A DNA stretch of 40,199 bases from Acholeplasma sp. (lineage in GTDB: Bacteria; Bacillota_I; Bacilli_A; Acholeplasmatales; Acholeplasmataceae): assembly GCA_003605085.1 (NCBI GenBank), contig QZKD01000022.1:1-40199 (forward strand). Reading direction: 5' to 3'. The translations under genes and the position numbers were made by a program. The notes beneath the pieces are model-generated. The model was not told where the DNA came from, made no database searches, and saw only the letters and a program-made list of their open reading frames with translations. Numbering within the stretch: the stretch's first letter is position 1; every line of letters starts with the position of its first letter. Positions 18,005 to 27,441 of the stretch are shown here, piece by piece.

Positions 18005-19138
18005 ATGAACCTAAATAAAGTTGCCACATCACGTATGGGGATGTGGCATCGTCCTTTTGAACACGATATCAATGAGGTTCAACAGACCTTAAAAGAACTA
18101 CATGATTTAGGAATCACCGATCTTTTTGTCGAGACGTATTTTAATGGTCAATTGATTATGGATAGTCCTCATGCATTATTATCCAAGCATGCTTTCGTGG
18201 GCACATATGCAGCGTATGGAAGCAATCTACTCGATGCATTTGTTCAAGAAGGCAAACGATATGGTATCCATATTCATGCATGGGTTGAAAACTTTTTTGT
18301 CGGTCGTTTTGAGAATGTAGAGGATAGTATGTGGTATCACCATTATCCTGAATGGATTTTAAAAAATCGAGATGGAACATGGTTACAAAAAAACGAAGTG
18401 AATTATCTCTTTTTAGATCCAGCTAATCCTAAAGTAACTCAGTATACATATCATCTGTATCAAGACATATTGAGTGTCAATGGGCTTGAATCGTTACATC
18501 TAGATTATATCAGGTACCCATTGATGTATAATATTACACCCCCTATGATTGGTGATGACGTGGGTTATACTGACTATGGTCTTAATGAATTTGCCAAATG
18601 CTATTCAATTCAAGGCTCACTCATCGATCAAATTGCTAAACCAGAAATCTACCAAAAGTGGTGCCAATTTAGAATAGGCATCATTGATGATTTTGTTGAA
18701 AAGATTTTTGCGCTTTCGCAAACAAAGCAGATTGGATTATCTGCAGCCGTGTTTGGTAATCCTGATCATGCGATGAAGCACAAGATGCAAGACTGGAATA
18801 CCTGGCTTCAAAAAGGGTGGCTTTATCTAATTTTACCCATGGCCTATTATAAGGATCAAATACGCGTCTATGATGAAGTTTATCAGATGAAACAACGAAT
18901 TCCCCATGGAGTTTTGCTCATGGCAGGAATTGCTCCCTTCATGATGCATTTATCGGATGTTGAACATAAAGCTCAAGTACGTGCATCTTTACAAGCTGGT
19001 GCAGATGGGGTTGCCATGTTCGCTAGCCAGCACTATTTAAGTCATCATCAGATGGAAAAAAACATTGATTATAAAGCGATTCATCAAATGTTTAAAGATA
19101 TGTATCAGGAGGACAACACACATGAAACCCTGGATTAA
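18005..19138 (+). CDS. Cytosolic GHL10-family (DUF187) glycoside hydrolase
   Basis: The 377-residue product lacks a signal peptide and begins almost directly with the catalytic barrel (GMWHRPFE near residue 12). It keeps the same landmarks as the secreted protein upstream: LFVETYF, HAWVENFFVG, LDPANP, HLDYIRYP and the AVFGNPDHAMKHKMQDW region. The two are clear paralogues, but this one lacks the N-terminal helical region, the Fn3-like repeats and the tail. Only three bases separate it from the upstream stop, and the Shine-Dalgarno is weak (GGTGA), which suggests coupled translation. It probably cleaves imported oligosaccharides. Confidence 0.85.
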   Translation: MNLNKVATSRMGMWHRPFEHDINEVQQTLKELHDLGITDLFVETYFNGQLIMDSPHALLSKHAFVGTYAAYGSNLLDAFVQEGKRYGIHIHAWVENFFVGRFENVEDSMWYHHYPEWILKNRDGTWLQKNEVNYLFLDPANPKVTQYTYHLYQDILSVNGLESLHLDYIRYPLMYNITPPMIGDDVGYTDYGLNEFAKCYSIQGSLIDQIAKPEIYQKWCQFRIGIIDDFVEKIFALSQTKQIGLSAAVFGNPDHAMKHKMQDWNTWLQKGWLYLILPMAYYKDQIRVYDEVYQMKQRIPHGVLLMAGIAPFMMHLSDVEHKAQVRASLQAGADGVAMFASQHYLSHHQMEKNIDYKAIHQMFKDMYQEDNTHETLD

Positions 19139-20699
19139 AGAGCGCTATACGATTGGAAAAACCTTTTCTTATCGCATAGAAAGAGTGATCATAAAAGAAC
19201 ATATGGTGATTGCTGATGAAGAGGTCAAACTTTCACTCTTTTGCAATCCTTCTTTTCACGACAATTTTACGATTCATATTTTCTCATCGGGCGATATACA
19301 CCTTAACTATGGCAATGAGCGAAGTCTTAATTATGCGTTTTTTGCTCTCGATGAAGAAAAAGATCATTTAGAGGTTGGTCTACTCGAAGGGGGACCCGAT
19401 TTTAAGATTCGTGGGATTATCGAAGGCTTTTATGGCACACCTTGGTCACATAGTGATCGACTGGATGTCATTCGCTTTATTGATGATTATCGCATGAATG
19501 CCTACTTTTACGCACCTAAAGATGATCCCTATCATCGGTTTTTGTGGCGAGAAAGTTATCCTGAAGAAGACTTAAGTCGTCTCGTTGAACTGATTGATGA
19601 AGCCAATCAAAAGCACATTGACTTTTATTTCTGTATCAGTCCAGGTCAAGATTTTATCTATACCAAAGATGAAGAGTTTGAAGAACTATTTAAGAAGATA
19701 AATCAAGTCATGAGTTATGGTGTCAAACACTTTAGTTTACTGATGGATGATATTGATTATGATCTAAAAGGTGAATCGAAAGATCGTTTTCAGCGTCCGG
19801 GTGTCGCGCATGCCTATATTTCTAATCGATTAAATCGTTATTTAGCCTCTAAGCTTGACTCCTATGCATTCGTGATGTGCCCAACAGAGTACTGGCAAAA
19901 TTGGGATACCGAGTACCGCAAAGACTTAAGAGAAGGCTTAGATACAGAAATTATGGTCTTTTGGACGGGGTACAATACAGTTGCTGAATATATTCCTAAT
20001 TTTGATGGAAACCGCGCCAAGGAAATCTTTAACCATCCACTGATTTTATGGGATAATTATCCGGTGAATGATATGGCAACCGATCATCTATTTATGGGTC
20101 CTTTGGTTAACCGTGGTAACAAGTTAAGTGAATCTCATGTAGGTATGCTTTCCAATCCGATGATTCCATGGCATTTATCCAAATTACCCGTGATTACGAT
20201 GGCAGATTATATGTGGGATTCACACACATATCAACCCGAAGAATCGTATCGTGAAGCAGTGAAAGATTTAGGACGAAATGATATATCTTTTGAGCAAGCA
20301 TTAAAAATATTTGCCGATGAAAATCGCCCTTCCCTTATTCATTATCAACCGAATATAACCCTCGAGAAATGGATTCAAAACAAAGATTTTCATACCTTAG
20401 ATGAATACTTCAAACGTGTGCATGATGCGTGTCAAATACTGAAAACAAGTGATATTTATCCAGAATTTACCGAGCAAGCTCTCCCATGGATTGAACGATT
20501 TGAGAGAGATTTTCAAGCATGGGTAAAAATAAAAAAAGGTCAAGCTACGCCGGCAGATTTTGAATATATTGAAAATGATCCTCACGTCATGGGGTATCAA
20601 GTACTCGCGAAGATTGCGAAAAAAATGAATCTTTATCATGGTAAAATATATAAAAAGGAACGACCTAATTTTTGGGATAATCCCAAGGTGAAACGATGA
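19122..20699 (+). CDS. GH84 family beta-N-acetylglucosaminidase, cytosolic
   Basis: The enzyme should release terminal beta-GlcNAc by substrate-assisted catalysis. Residues ~1-80 form the small N-terminal alpha/beta domain. The barrel follows with IRGIIEGFYGTPW (near residue 90), YFYAPKDDPYH, and the adjacent catalytic aspartates in LLMDDIDYD (near residue 208). A helical C-terminal region ends the 525-residue protein. No signal peptide is present, unlike many secreted GH84 hyaluronidase-type enzymes, so it works on imported sugars. ATG 19122 follows CAGGAGG with good spacing, and the upstream in-frame start at 19065 lies inside the previous gene. The start overlaps the GHL10 gene by 17 bases. 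Confidence 0.92.
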   Translation: MKPWIKERYTIGKTFSYRIERVIIKEHMVIADEEVKLSLFCNPSFHDNFTIHIFSSGDIHLNYGNERSLNYAFFALDEEKDHLEVGLLEGGPDFKIRGIIEGFYGTPWSHSDRLDVIRFIDDYRMNAYFYAPKDDPYHRFLWRESYPEEDLSRLVELIDEANQKHIDFYFCISPGQDFIYTKDEEFEELFKKINQVMSYGVKHFSLLMDDIDYDLKGESKDRFQRPGVAHAYISNRLNRYLASKLDSYAFVMCPTEYWQNWDTEYRKDLREGLDTEIMVFWTGYNTVAEYIPNFDGNRAKEIFNHPLILWDNYPVNDMATDHLFMGPLVNRGNKLSESHVGMLSNPMIPWHLSKLPVITMADYMWDSHTYQPEESYREAVKDLGRNDISFEQALKIFADENRPSLIHYQPNITLEKWIQNKDFHTLDEYFKRVHDACQILKTSDIYPEFTEQALPWIERFERDFQAWVKIKKGQATPADFEYIENDPHVMGYQVLAKIAKKMNLYHGKIYKKERPNFWDNPKVKR

Positions 20700-22258
20700 A
20701 ACATTACGATATCATCATCGCGGGTGGAAGTATCGGAGGGGTTTTAGCCGCATACTCAGCCTGTAAAATGAACAAGCGTGTCCTGCTTGTCGAAGAGACG
20801 AAGTGGATAGGGGGACAGTTTACCTCACAAGCAGTACCTCCCGATGAGCATCCTTTTATCGAATCTTTTGGGTGCACAAAATCCTACCGAGATTTCCGCA
20901 ATGATGTAAGACGCTTTATGAGAGAAGAATTTCCAGCCAAACCGGAAATTAAGGATGTCAAATATTGGAATCCTGGTCACGCCTCCGTAAGTCGTTTATC
21001 GGCACCACCTAAAGTGTACCTTCATCTTTTCGAAAAGATGCTTTTACCGCTGATTACAAGTGAACGCTTAACTTTATTAACTGAACATCGTGTGGTCGAT
21101 GCACAGGTGGAAAATGATCTAGTGAGCTATGTCACTATTGAAGACAAAAAGACAAAGGTACGTTTTCAGGCAAATGCCTTCTATGTATTAGATGCTACAG
21201 ACACAGGAGAACTTTTACCTTTAACGCATACCGAATATGTGTATGGTGCAGAAGGTTATGAAGCGACAAAAGAACCTCATACTTTACCGAATCCTGATCC
21301 TAATGATATGCAACCTATCACGTGGGTTCTTGCGATGGATTATCAAGAAAAAGAAGACCATCGAATCCCTAAACCAGCACTTTATGATTTTTATAAAGCA
21401 AAGATTTGGCCATGTGATACAACCTCAGTTTTAAGTTGGTATGGTCCTGATTCATCCACTGGAAAAACCAAAGAATTTGGAATGTTTGATGGAAGAGGAA
21501 AAGGGCTATTTCCCCTGTGGAGCTACCGCAGAATCATCGATCCAAAAGACTTTGAGACTGGCTTTTTCAAAGGCGATGTCACGTTGCTCAACTGGCCGCA
21601 AAACGATTATATTTTTGGCAACATCTTTGAATCAGATGATGATGAGTCCCATAAAGAACATGCTAAAGAATTAACGTTATCATTTTTTTACTGGCTTCAA
21701 CACGAAGCGCCAAGAGAAGATGGCAAAAAAGGATATCCAGGGTTAAGGCTTCGAGGTGATGTTCTTGGAACAGAAGATGGGCTTGCGATGGCACCTTATA
21801 TTCGAGAATCCAGAAGAATTGTTGCAGAAAAACGCATAACAGAGCATCGTATGAACGCTGAACTGATCAATCATTTGCCCATAGAAGAAGATAGTGTTGG
21901 CGTAGGATCGTATCATATTGATTTGCATATGACGACAGTCAATCATCGTTTTTTCTTTTTCAAAACATGGCCTTTTGAAATTCCACTTTCAGCGATGATT
22001 CCTATACGAATGAAAAATCTACTTCCAGCCTGTAAAAATATCGGGACAACCCAATTGACCAATGGCTGCTTTAGACTTCATCCTGTGGAATGGAATATTG
22101 GTGAGGTCGCAGGCTTGCTTGCGTCGTGTGCCATCGACTGGAATATGACACCTAAAGAAATTTTATATGATCATAATGCATTGACTCGTTTCCAAAAAGT
22201 GCTTGATGATCATGGTATTGAACGGCACTGGCCTAAAGACCAGGTGCATGTGATTTAG
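20696..22258 (+). CDS. FAD-dependent oxidoreductase (FAD_oxidored family)
   Basis: A FAD-binding Rossmann motif opens the protein (DIIIAGGSIGGVLAAYSA, acidic end LLVEE), followed by GGQFTSQAVPP. Later landmarks are APYIRESRRI and the C-terminal flavin-contact region TNGCFRLHPVEWNIGE-VAG. This matches the PF12831-type family, whose members are often encoded beside glycoside hydrolases but whose substrates are mostly unknown. The start overlaps the GH84 stop by four bases (ATGA). The 520-residue length is normal and there is no signal peptide. Placement between two exo-glycosidases suggests oxidation of a sugar or glycoside intermediate; that is inference. Confidence 0.85.
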   Translation: MKHYDIIIAGGSIGGVLAAYSACKMNKRVLLVEETKWIGGQFTSQAVPPDEHPFIESFGCTKSYRDFRNDVRRFMREEFPAKPEIKDVKYWNPGHASVSRLSAPPKVYLHLFEKMLLPLITSERLTLLTEHRVVDAQVENDLVSYVTIEDKKTKVRFQANAFYVLDATDTGELLPLTHTEYVYGAEGYEATKEPHTLPNPDPNDMQPITWVLAMDYQEKEDHRIPKPALYDFYKAKIWPCDTTSVLSWYGPDSSTGKTKEFGMFDGRGKGLFPLWSYRRIIDPKDFETGFFKGDVTLLNWPQNDYIFGNIFESDDDESHKEHAKELTLSFFYWLQHEAPREDGKKGYPGLRLRGDVLGTEDGLAMAPYIRESRRIVAEKRITEHRMNAELINHLPIEEDSVGVGSYHIDLHMTTVNHRFFFFKTWPFEIPLSAMIPIRMKNLLPACKNIGTTQLTNGCFRLHPVEWNIGEVAGLLASCAIDWNMTPKEILYDHNALTRFQKVLDDHGIERHWPKDQVHVI

Positions 22259-22265
22259 GAGGGTA

Positions 22266-24860
22266 ATGATGGAAAAAACTTTGCATCTAATTTTTCAAAC
22301 CCATTGGGATCGCGAGTGGTATTTTCCTTACGAACAGTATCGATATCGTTTGATGCATGTGATTGAACGTGCGATGTGTGCTTTAGAAAATCATGAGATT
22401 GAATCTTTTATTCTCGATGGTCAAACCCTACCTCTTGAAGATTATTTAGAGGTGGCTGAACAAAAAGATAAAACACGTATTTTGTCTTTGATTGACAAAG
22501 GACAGATGATTATTGGTCCTTGGTATATCGCGATGGATGAGTTTCTTGTCCATGGGGAAAGTATCATCAGAAATCTTGAAATTGGGCGAAAAATTGCCGA
22601 GAAATATGGCAAAAATCAAGCGATTGGGTACTTACCAGATACGTTTGGTCATATTGGTCAAATGCCCCAAATCTTAAAAGGATTTGATATTGATAACGCC
22701 ATCATGTGGCGCGGAATCCATCTTAAGGATAGTGAATTTATTTGGCGCGGAACCGATCATGAAGAACTTTTTACATTGTTTTTAGTCGATGGTTATTATC
22801 ATCCTGAACTCAATCAAAACGACCGAATCCCAGCTATCAAACATTATTTGGATAAAATTTCTCCCTATGCTAGAACACCGCATAGAATCATGACTGCGGG
22901 TGGCGATCACTTGATGCCAATCAATCAATCCCTTGAGCAAAAAATCCATGAGTTAAGCGCTATAGATCCTCTATTAAACATCCAAGTATCGAGTTACGAA
23001 TCTTATCTCAAAGAGATACAATCTTCGTTAAAAGATCAATCACTTTTACAGATTACAGGTGAATTAAGAGATAACTCAAACGCCTATATTCTTCCGAATG
23101 TGTTATCCACAAGAAGTTATTTAAAAGTGCTTAATCAAACGCTTGAAGACCATGTTATCGGCTTTATAGAGCCTTTGATGGCATTGACCCATCTTCATCA
23201 AGAAGGTGTTCCTTATCAGTATCTCGAACATCTTTGGAAGACGATTTTGCAAAATCAACCTCATGATTCTATCTGTGGTTGCAGTGTGGATGAAGTCCAT
23301 AGGGAAAATGAGATGCGAGCTGAAAAAGCGATGCAAATGATACATTCTTTAACAGAAGGTTTGCTTCATAAGAAAGCATTATATCCGCTTGAACATTATG
23401 AAAAAATTATCAAAAATGATGAAGATGATGATATGCGATTCAGTATATTTAATCCCCATCCGTATGTTTTTCGTGGTGTTGTTGAAGGAAGTTTATGGCT
23501 CAAAAACAATCAAATAACCGATGTAGAAGCCACCGATGAAAATGGCCATATATATCAAGTTTCGATTGAAAAAGTCGATGAAGCACGTCGCTTCAGATCA
23601 CCTTTAGAGTATCCTCCATTTTTTAGACCCGGTTATCGTTATCATGTCAAATTGATGATCGATGATCTTAAACCTCTGTCACTTTCCATGTTGACTCTAA
23701 CTCCTAAAGAACCTGTAGTGTCAAATGATCATGAGGGATCTCATGCTGTCGAAAATGATTATCTCAAGGTCACCTTGAACGAAGAAGGAACGCTTGATAT
23801 TTTTGATAAAATTCAAAATAAAATGTATAATCACTGGCATGCCTTCTATGCGTCGATGGACGCAGGGGATAGTTATAATTATGCAAAACCAGACCAAGAT
23901 ACTTACTCATATCCACGCTTAGTGGGTCAAACCGTACATAAAAAGACAAACCTCTTTGAAACACTGAACTATCAGTTGGAATTAGAACAACCTGAAGCGA
24001 TGGATGTATCTAGAAAATATGCGACAAGTGCGAAAATTACTTCAAAGATTGATGTGCAACTCACACTTTTAAAACATGAGCGTATCGTGCGTGTCAAAAC
24101 ACATATTGATCAAAAAGCAAAAGATCAACGCCTTCGTCTCAAGTTCCCTCTTGGTGTACTTTTAGATACACATCTTACAGATAGTGCCTTTGAACTTGTG
24201 GAAAGAGTATCCAATCGAAAAGAGTTATATAAAGCGGAAAGATTAAAAGAAGTTCCTGTCGTTGTTGACCCTTCATTATCCATGCTCTATGGAACAAAAA
24301 ATAATCAGGGAATCGCCTTTTATCATCGTGGACTTCATGAGACACAAATGGTGTCAAAAGAGGATAAAACGATTGCTGAGATCACACTAAACCGAAGTGT
24401 GGGTTACTTATCTCGAGATGACTTCGGCACACGTGGAGGAGCAGCAGGACCTAATCTTCCCACCCCAGAGGCACAAGCGAATAGAAAATTATCATTTGAG
24501 TATGCATTTGGTCCTGTCGATGATGCAAAACAAGCGATCGTCTGTTATAAAGAGGCTATGGAGTTTAGAAATCCACCTCGAATCTTAAGTGCCTATGGTA
24601 TGATTCAACATCCGCTCATCAAGAAAGATAAAGACGACATCATTATGTCATCCTTGAGATTGATCGATCAAGACACTGTAGAAATCAGATTATGGAATCC
24701 ATTGGATCAAGAAAGATCAACCATACTTTCTTCAGATTTACCCATACTCAAAATAGAAGAAAGAACCTTGGATCAACGATGGATTCAAGATGTGCATTTT
24801 CCACTACAATTTAAACCACATCAAATCAAAACGCTTCATATAAAGTATAAAAACCGCTGA
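22266..24860 (+). CDS. GH38 alpha-mannosidase
   Basis: This cytosolic 864-residue enzyme resembles the MngB-type bacterial mannosidases in length. Zinc-site and catalytic motifs are intact: FQTHWDREW near the N-terminus, DGQTLPLEDY, YLPDTFGHIGQMP with the nucleophile Asp, and NQPHDSICGCSVDEVH with a zinc-binding His. The C-terminal half is the beta-rich domain, with AKPDQDTYSYP and RGGAAGPNLP. AGGAGGG lies 2 bases before the first ATG and 5 before the second ATG (22269), so the second is the likelier start. MngB homologues act on mannosylglycerate, while other members trim glycans; the GH84 and amino-sugar neighbours favour glycan trimming. The stop codon sits in the loop of the terminator hairpin. 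Confidence 0.92.
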   Translation: MMEKTLHLIFQTHWDREWYFPYEQYRYRLMHVIERAMCALENHEIESFILDGQTLPLEDYLEVAEQKDKTRILSLIDKGQMIIGPWYIAMDEFLVHGESIIRNLEIGRKIAEKYGKNQAIGYLPDTFGHIGQMPQILKGFDIDNAIMWRGIHLKDSEFIWRGTDHEELFTLFLVDGYYHPELNQNDRIPAIKHYLDKISPYARTPHRIMTAGGDHLMPINQSLEQKIHELSAIDPLLNIQVSSYESYLKEIQSSLKDQSLLQITGELRDNSNAYILPNVLSTRSYLKVLNQTLEDHVIGFIEPLMALTHLHQEGVPYQYLEHLWKTILQNQPHDSICGCSVDEVHRENEMRAEKAMQMIHSLTEGLLHKKALYPLEHYEKIIKNDEDDDMRFSIFNPHPYVFRGVVEGSLWLKNNQITDVEATDENGHIYQVSIEKVDEARRFRSPLEYPPFFRPGYRYHVKLMIDDLKPLSLSMLTLTPKEPVVSNDHEGSHAVENDYLKVTLNEEGTLDIFDKIQNKMYNHWHAFYASMDAGDSYNYAKPDQDTYSYPRLVGQTVHKKTNLFETLNYQLELEQPEAMDVSRKYATSAKITSKIDVQLTLLKHERIVRVKTHIDQKAKDQRLRLKFPLGVLLDTHLTDSAFELVERVSNRKELYKAERLKEVPVVVDPSLSMLYGTKNNQGIAFYHRGLHETQMVSKEDKTIAEITLNRSVGYLSRDDFGTRGGAAGPNLPTPEAQANRKLSFEYAFGPVDDAKQAIVCYKEAMEFRNPPRILSAYGMIQHPLIKKDKDDIIMSSLRLIDQDTVEIRLWNPLDQERSTILSSDLPILKIEERTLDQRWIQDVHFPLQFKPHQIKTLHIKYKNR

Positions 24861-24883
24861 TGGCAGGCGGTTTTTATACTTTA
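24841..24883. terminator. Bidirectional terminator between GH38 and nagB genes
   Basis: A perfect 17-bp inverted repeat (arms 24841-24857 and 24867-24883, with AAAAACCGC/GCGGTTTTT as its core) closes a 9-base loop. A/T runs within the arms give a U-run in both directions. The GH38 stop codon is the first three bases of the loop, and the nagB stop lies 12 bases beyond the right arm. It ends the long plus-strand run. Confidence 0.88.
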
Positions 24884-24894
24884 TAGGAGAAAAA

Positions 24895-25617
24895 TCAGAG
24901 ATCTTTCGCAGATTGATGATCAAGATAAATATGCACATTGGGATGTTTTTGCAAGATTGAAGCGGGAATTATGGGGTCAATAGGACCACGAATCATCGCT
25001 TTGACAGCAGAAGCTTTTTTTTCTCCTGTCGCGATCAAGACAATTTCCTTGGCTTTCATGATGGAATCAATGCCCATAGTAATCGCATGTGTAGGGACGG
25101 AATCAAGATGATCGAAAAAACGTGCATTGTCTTTTCTCGTGCGTGAATCAAGTTTCACCACGTGTGTGAGACAATCAAAAGGAGTTCCTGGTTCATTGAA
25201 TCCAATATGCCCATTGGTTCCGATGCCTAAGAGTTGTAAGTCGATCGCATGTGCAGACAAAAGTTTGTCATAACGTTTAATTTCATCCTCGATAATTTCT
25301 TTATTTCCACAAGGAATGTAGGTGTTATTTAAGTCGATATTAAGATGATGAAACAATACATTACGCATAAAAGTCTGGTAACTTTGAGGATGATCACTTG
25401 GTATGCCAACATATTCGTCAAGGTTAAATGCTGTGACTTGTTCAAAAGTAACGTGATGGTTTTGAAAGCTTTTAATTAATTCTTTGTAGACACCAAGAGG
25501 AGAAGATCCAGTGGCTAATCCCAACACCGCTTTTGGGTGATCTTGGACGAGATCAATGATTCGTCTTGCGGCTTCTTTATAAAGTTGTTCCTCGTGATCA
25601 AAAATGTGAATATTCAT
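24895..25617 (-). CDS. nagB: Glucosamine-6-phosphate deaminase
   Basis: Converts glucosamine-6-phosphate to fructose-6-phosphate and ammonia, feeding amino sugars into glycolysis. The 240-residue length is typical. Conserved segments are all present: LGLATGSSPLGVYKELI, FNLDEYVG, LLGIGTNGHIGFNEPG and ITMGIDSIM. GAGGA lies six bases before the ATG. The promoter region carries two operator-like sites shared with the divergent GntR gene. NagA, which would supply its substrate from GlcNAc-6-phosphate, is not encoded in the window. Confidence 0.96.
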   Translation of the reverse strand: MNIHIFDHEEQLYKEAARRIIDLVQDHPKAVLGLATGSSPLGVYKELIKSFQNHHVTFEQVTAFNLDEYVGIPSDHPQSYQTFMRNVLFHHLNIDLNNTYIPCGNKEIIEDEIKRYDKLLSAHAIDLQLLGIGTNGHIGFNEPGTPFDCLTHVVKLDSRTRKDNARFFDHLDSVPTHAITMGIDSIMKAKEIVLIATGEKKASAVKAMIRGPIDPIIPASILQKHPNVHIYLDHQSAKDL

Positions 25618-25641
25618 GAAAAGTCCTCGTTTTTACATCAT

Positions 25642-25688
25642 CTTGTGTATACAAGTAAATTATACAACCTTTTAGATATATAGACAAG
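25642..25688 (-). promoter_or_regulatory. nagB promoter with two GntR operator candidates
   Basis: On the minus strand a -35 TTGTCT (25682-25687) and -10 TATAAT (25659-25664) are spaced by 17 bases. One operator candidate (TATAGACAAG on the plus strand, 25679-25688) covers the -35. A second, CTTGTGTATACAAG (25642-25655), lies just downstream of the -10 with perfect CTTGT/ACAAG arms. Binding at either would block transcription, in line with HutC-subfamily sites built around GT-n-TA-n-AC. Confidence 0.72.
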
Positions 25689-25749
25689 TGCTTTTTATGA
25701 AAAAATCATGCATTTCATGAAAAAAATGATAAAAATCTAAAAATTTAAC

Positions 25750-25787
25750 TTGTAGTTATTCATTATCTCGGCTATAATATAGACAAG
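25750..25787 (+). promoter_or_regulatory. gntR promoter with overlapping operator candidate
   Basis: TTGTAG (25750-25755) and TATAAT (25773-25778) are separated by 17 bases. TATAGACAAG (25778-25787) begins at the last base of the -10, so autorepression is likely. The opposite half-site is degenerate here. Confidence 0.68.
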
Positions 25788-25813
25788 TTGTTGATAAAGA
25801 ATGGAGAAGTTGT

Positions 25814-26524
25814 ATGGGTAAAACACCGGTTTATCAAGTCATTGAAAATGATATCAAAGAAAAGATTAAAAAAGGTGAACTCAATCACGGAGATATGATT
25901 CATAGTGAAAATGAACTCAAAGATATGTACTCTGTATCACGTATGACCGTACGTCAAGCTTTAAATAACCTTGTAAATGAAGGATATCTGTACAGACATA
26001 AAGGTAAAGGCACATTCGTCAATAACATCAAGATAGAAAAGAAGATGCAAGGACTCATTGGATTTACTGAAGAAATGCGTCGTATGAATAAAAAGGTACG
26101 CAGTAGAATTTTAACCTTTGAGCAAATCAGTGCTGATGATGAAGTAGCTAGCAAACTCTTCTTAGAAACGGGTGAAGAGGTCTATTTCATTGAACGTATC
26201 CGTTATGGTGATGATATTCCTGTTTTATTCGAACGTCTCTATATTCCTAAACGGATCTTTAAAGACATGAATCAGAAAATCATGGAATCATCATTTTATG
26301 AATATATTGAAAACACGCTTAATATTAAAATTTCGCATTGTGTCCAAACACTCGAAGCGAAGGCTGCGAATCCACGTGTCGCTGAAATGCTTGAAATTCA
26401 AAAAGCTTCCCCAGTGTTATATATGACACGCAATACATTTTTAGACCGTGGTTTTCCTTTTGAATATGTTAAAGCATATTATCGAGCTGATCAGTACCGT
26501 TTTATCCAACATTCTGTAAGATAA
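25814..26524 (+). CDS. GntR/HutC-family transcriptional regulator (NagR-like)
   Basis: Residues ~5-70 form a winged helix-turn-helix (SENELKDMYSVSRMTVRQAL, then YLYRHKGKGTFV). Residues ~90-232 are a UTRA effector domain, ending in EYVKAYYRADQYRF typical of the HutC subfamily. Family members closest in context (NagR/YvoA) sense glucosamine- or N-acetylglucosamine-6-phosphate. Divergence from nagB and shared operator-like sites make it the probable repressor of the cluster. GGAGAAG precedes the ATG. The effector is inferred from context; a mannose-derived effector is not excluded. Confidence 0.9.
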   Translation: MGKTPVYQVIENDIKEKIKKGELNHGDMIHSENELKDMYSVSRMTVRQALNNLVNEGYLYRHKGKGTFVNNIKIEKKMQGLIGFTEEMRRMNKKVRSRILTFEQISADDEVASKLFLETGEEVYFIERIRYGDDIPVLFERLYIPKRIFKDMNQKIMESSFYEYIENTLNIKISHCVQTLEAKAANPRVAEMLEIQKASPVLYMTRNTFLDRGFPFEYVKAYYRADQYRFIQHSVR

Positions 26525-26525
26525 A

Positions 26526-26560
26526 AAAACAAGCAGTGACTCCTCGTCATTGCTTGTTTT
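26526..26560. terminator. Bidirectional terminator after gntR and the minus-strand esterase
   Basis: AAAACAAGCAGTGAC and GTCATTGCTTGTTTT pair over 15 positions (one G-T wobble) around a TCCTC loop. The stem ends in an A run on one side and a T run on the other, so it can act in both directions. The esterase stop codon lies inside its right arm. Confidence 0.88.
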
Positions 26561-27392
26561 ATCTATTTTCACGTATGAATTTAAGTTTTTGAGAAAAATG
26601 CAAATCGTCATAACCACCATGTCCAAAGCCGTGATAAATGAACATGGCTTTTTTTGTTTGTAGTTTTTGATACAATGCTTCACATGTTTTCGAGGGACAA
26701 ACGGTATCTAATGTTCCTGTCGATAGGAGCACGGGAACTTTGATCATTGATGCAAAGGATAACTGATCAATTTCTGAATATAACCAAGATTCGATGGGTG
26801 AATATGACTTAAAAGCCTTAAATCCCCCATCAGATTCATGTATAAGCACAGAAATATCGGTATTGCTTGGCATATCGGATAAAATCAGATCGACTTTGGG
26901 ATGCATCGCACCGACGAAAAGGGCTAGCGCACCTCCTTGGGATCCTCCACTTGCAATGATGTGGTTTTTAGGTTCAATCATCTGGCAGATATCGATTAGC
27001 CGGTAACTATCCATATAGATTAATGCATAGTAATAGTCGTCAAATTGAGGGTAACCCGTTAAGTATAACCCATCGGGATGAGCGGGAAGATGATTTTTTG
27101 TGCGTCCTCCTTGACCTCGAACATCCATGCCAATGACATCATAACCTTGTGCGAGCCAATCTTTGACAAAGGATAAGTAACCTTCTGTATTGGTATGAGC
27201 ACCAAGTCCGTGAAAAAGAACTAACCATGTCTGTTTGGATGGTTGTGTACTTCTCCAAAAAGTCCCATGAATGGTTTGATGTTTTATAGATAGAAATGAA
27301 AAACCCTGTCCAGATAAAGGTTGATGATCTGTGTAGTTTAAATCGAATGGAATATAAGAGTGTTGATTAAGTAATTCTTTGATCAATTGCAT
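26559..27392 (-). CDS. Acetyl xylan esterase / cephalosporin-C deacetylase-like hydrolase
   Basis: An alpha/beta hydrolase of the AXE1 type, which removes acetyl groups from sugars. Visible are the oxyanion region LFHGLGAHTN, GMDVRGQGG, the nucleophile elbow ASGGSQGGALAL, the acid in TGTLDTVCP and the catalytic His in HGFGHGGYDD. All are characteristic of this family. No signal peptide is present, so it acts in the cytoplasm. I use the ATG at 27392 (277 residues); a GTG at 27407 with AGGTAG upstream is an alternative. It is the second sugar esterase in the locus, and its promoter overlaps the divergent one at 27456-27484. Confidence 0.85.
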   Translation of the reverse strand: MQLIKELLNQHSYIPFDLNYTDHQPLSGQGFSFLSIKHQTIHGTFWRSTQPSKQTWLVLFHGLGAHTNTEGYLSFVKDWLAQGYDVIGMDVRGQGGRTKNHLPAHPDGLYLTGYPQFDDYYYALIYMDSYRLIDICQMIEPKNHIIASGGSQGGALALFVGAMHPKVDLILSDMPSNTDISVLIHESDGGFKAFKSYSPIESWLYSEIDQLSFASMIKVPVLLSTGTLDTVCPSKTCEALYQKLQTKKAMFIYHGFGHGGYDDLHFSQKLKFIRENR

Positions 27393-27441
27393 GGTATCAC
27401 CATACACAGTCTACCTAAAATCAACCAAAAAGACAATTCTA

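Noticed and set aside
19065-19121. N-terminal extension of the GH84 enzyme
   Set aside because: It overlaps the GHL10 gene; ATG 19122 has CAGGAGG at proper spacing.
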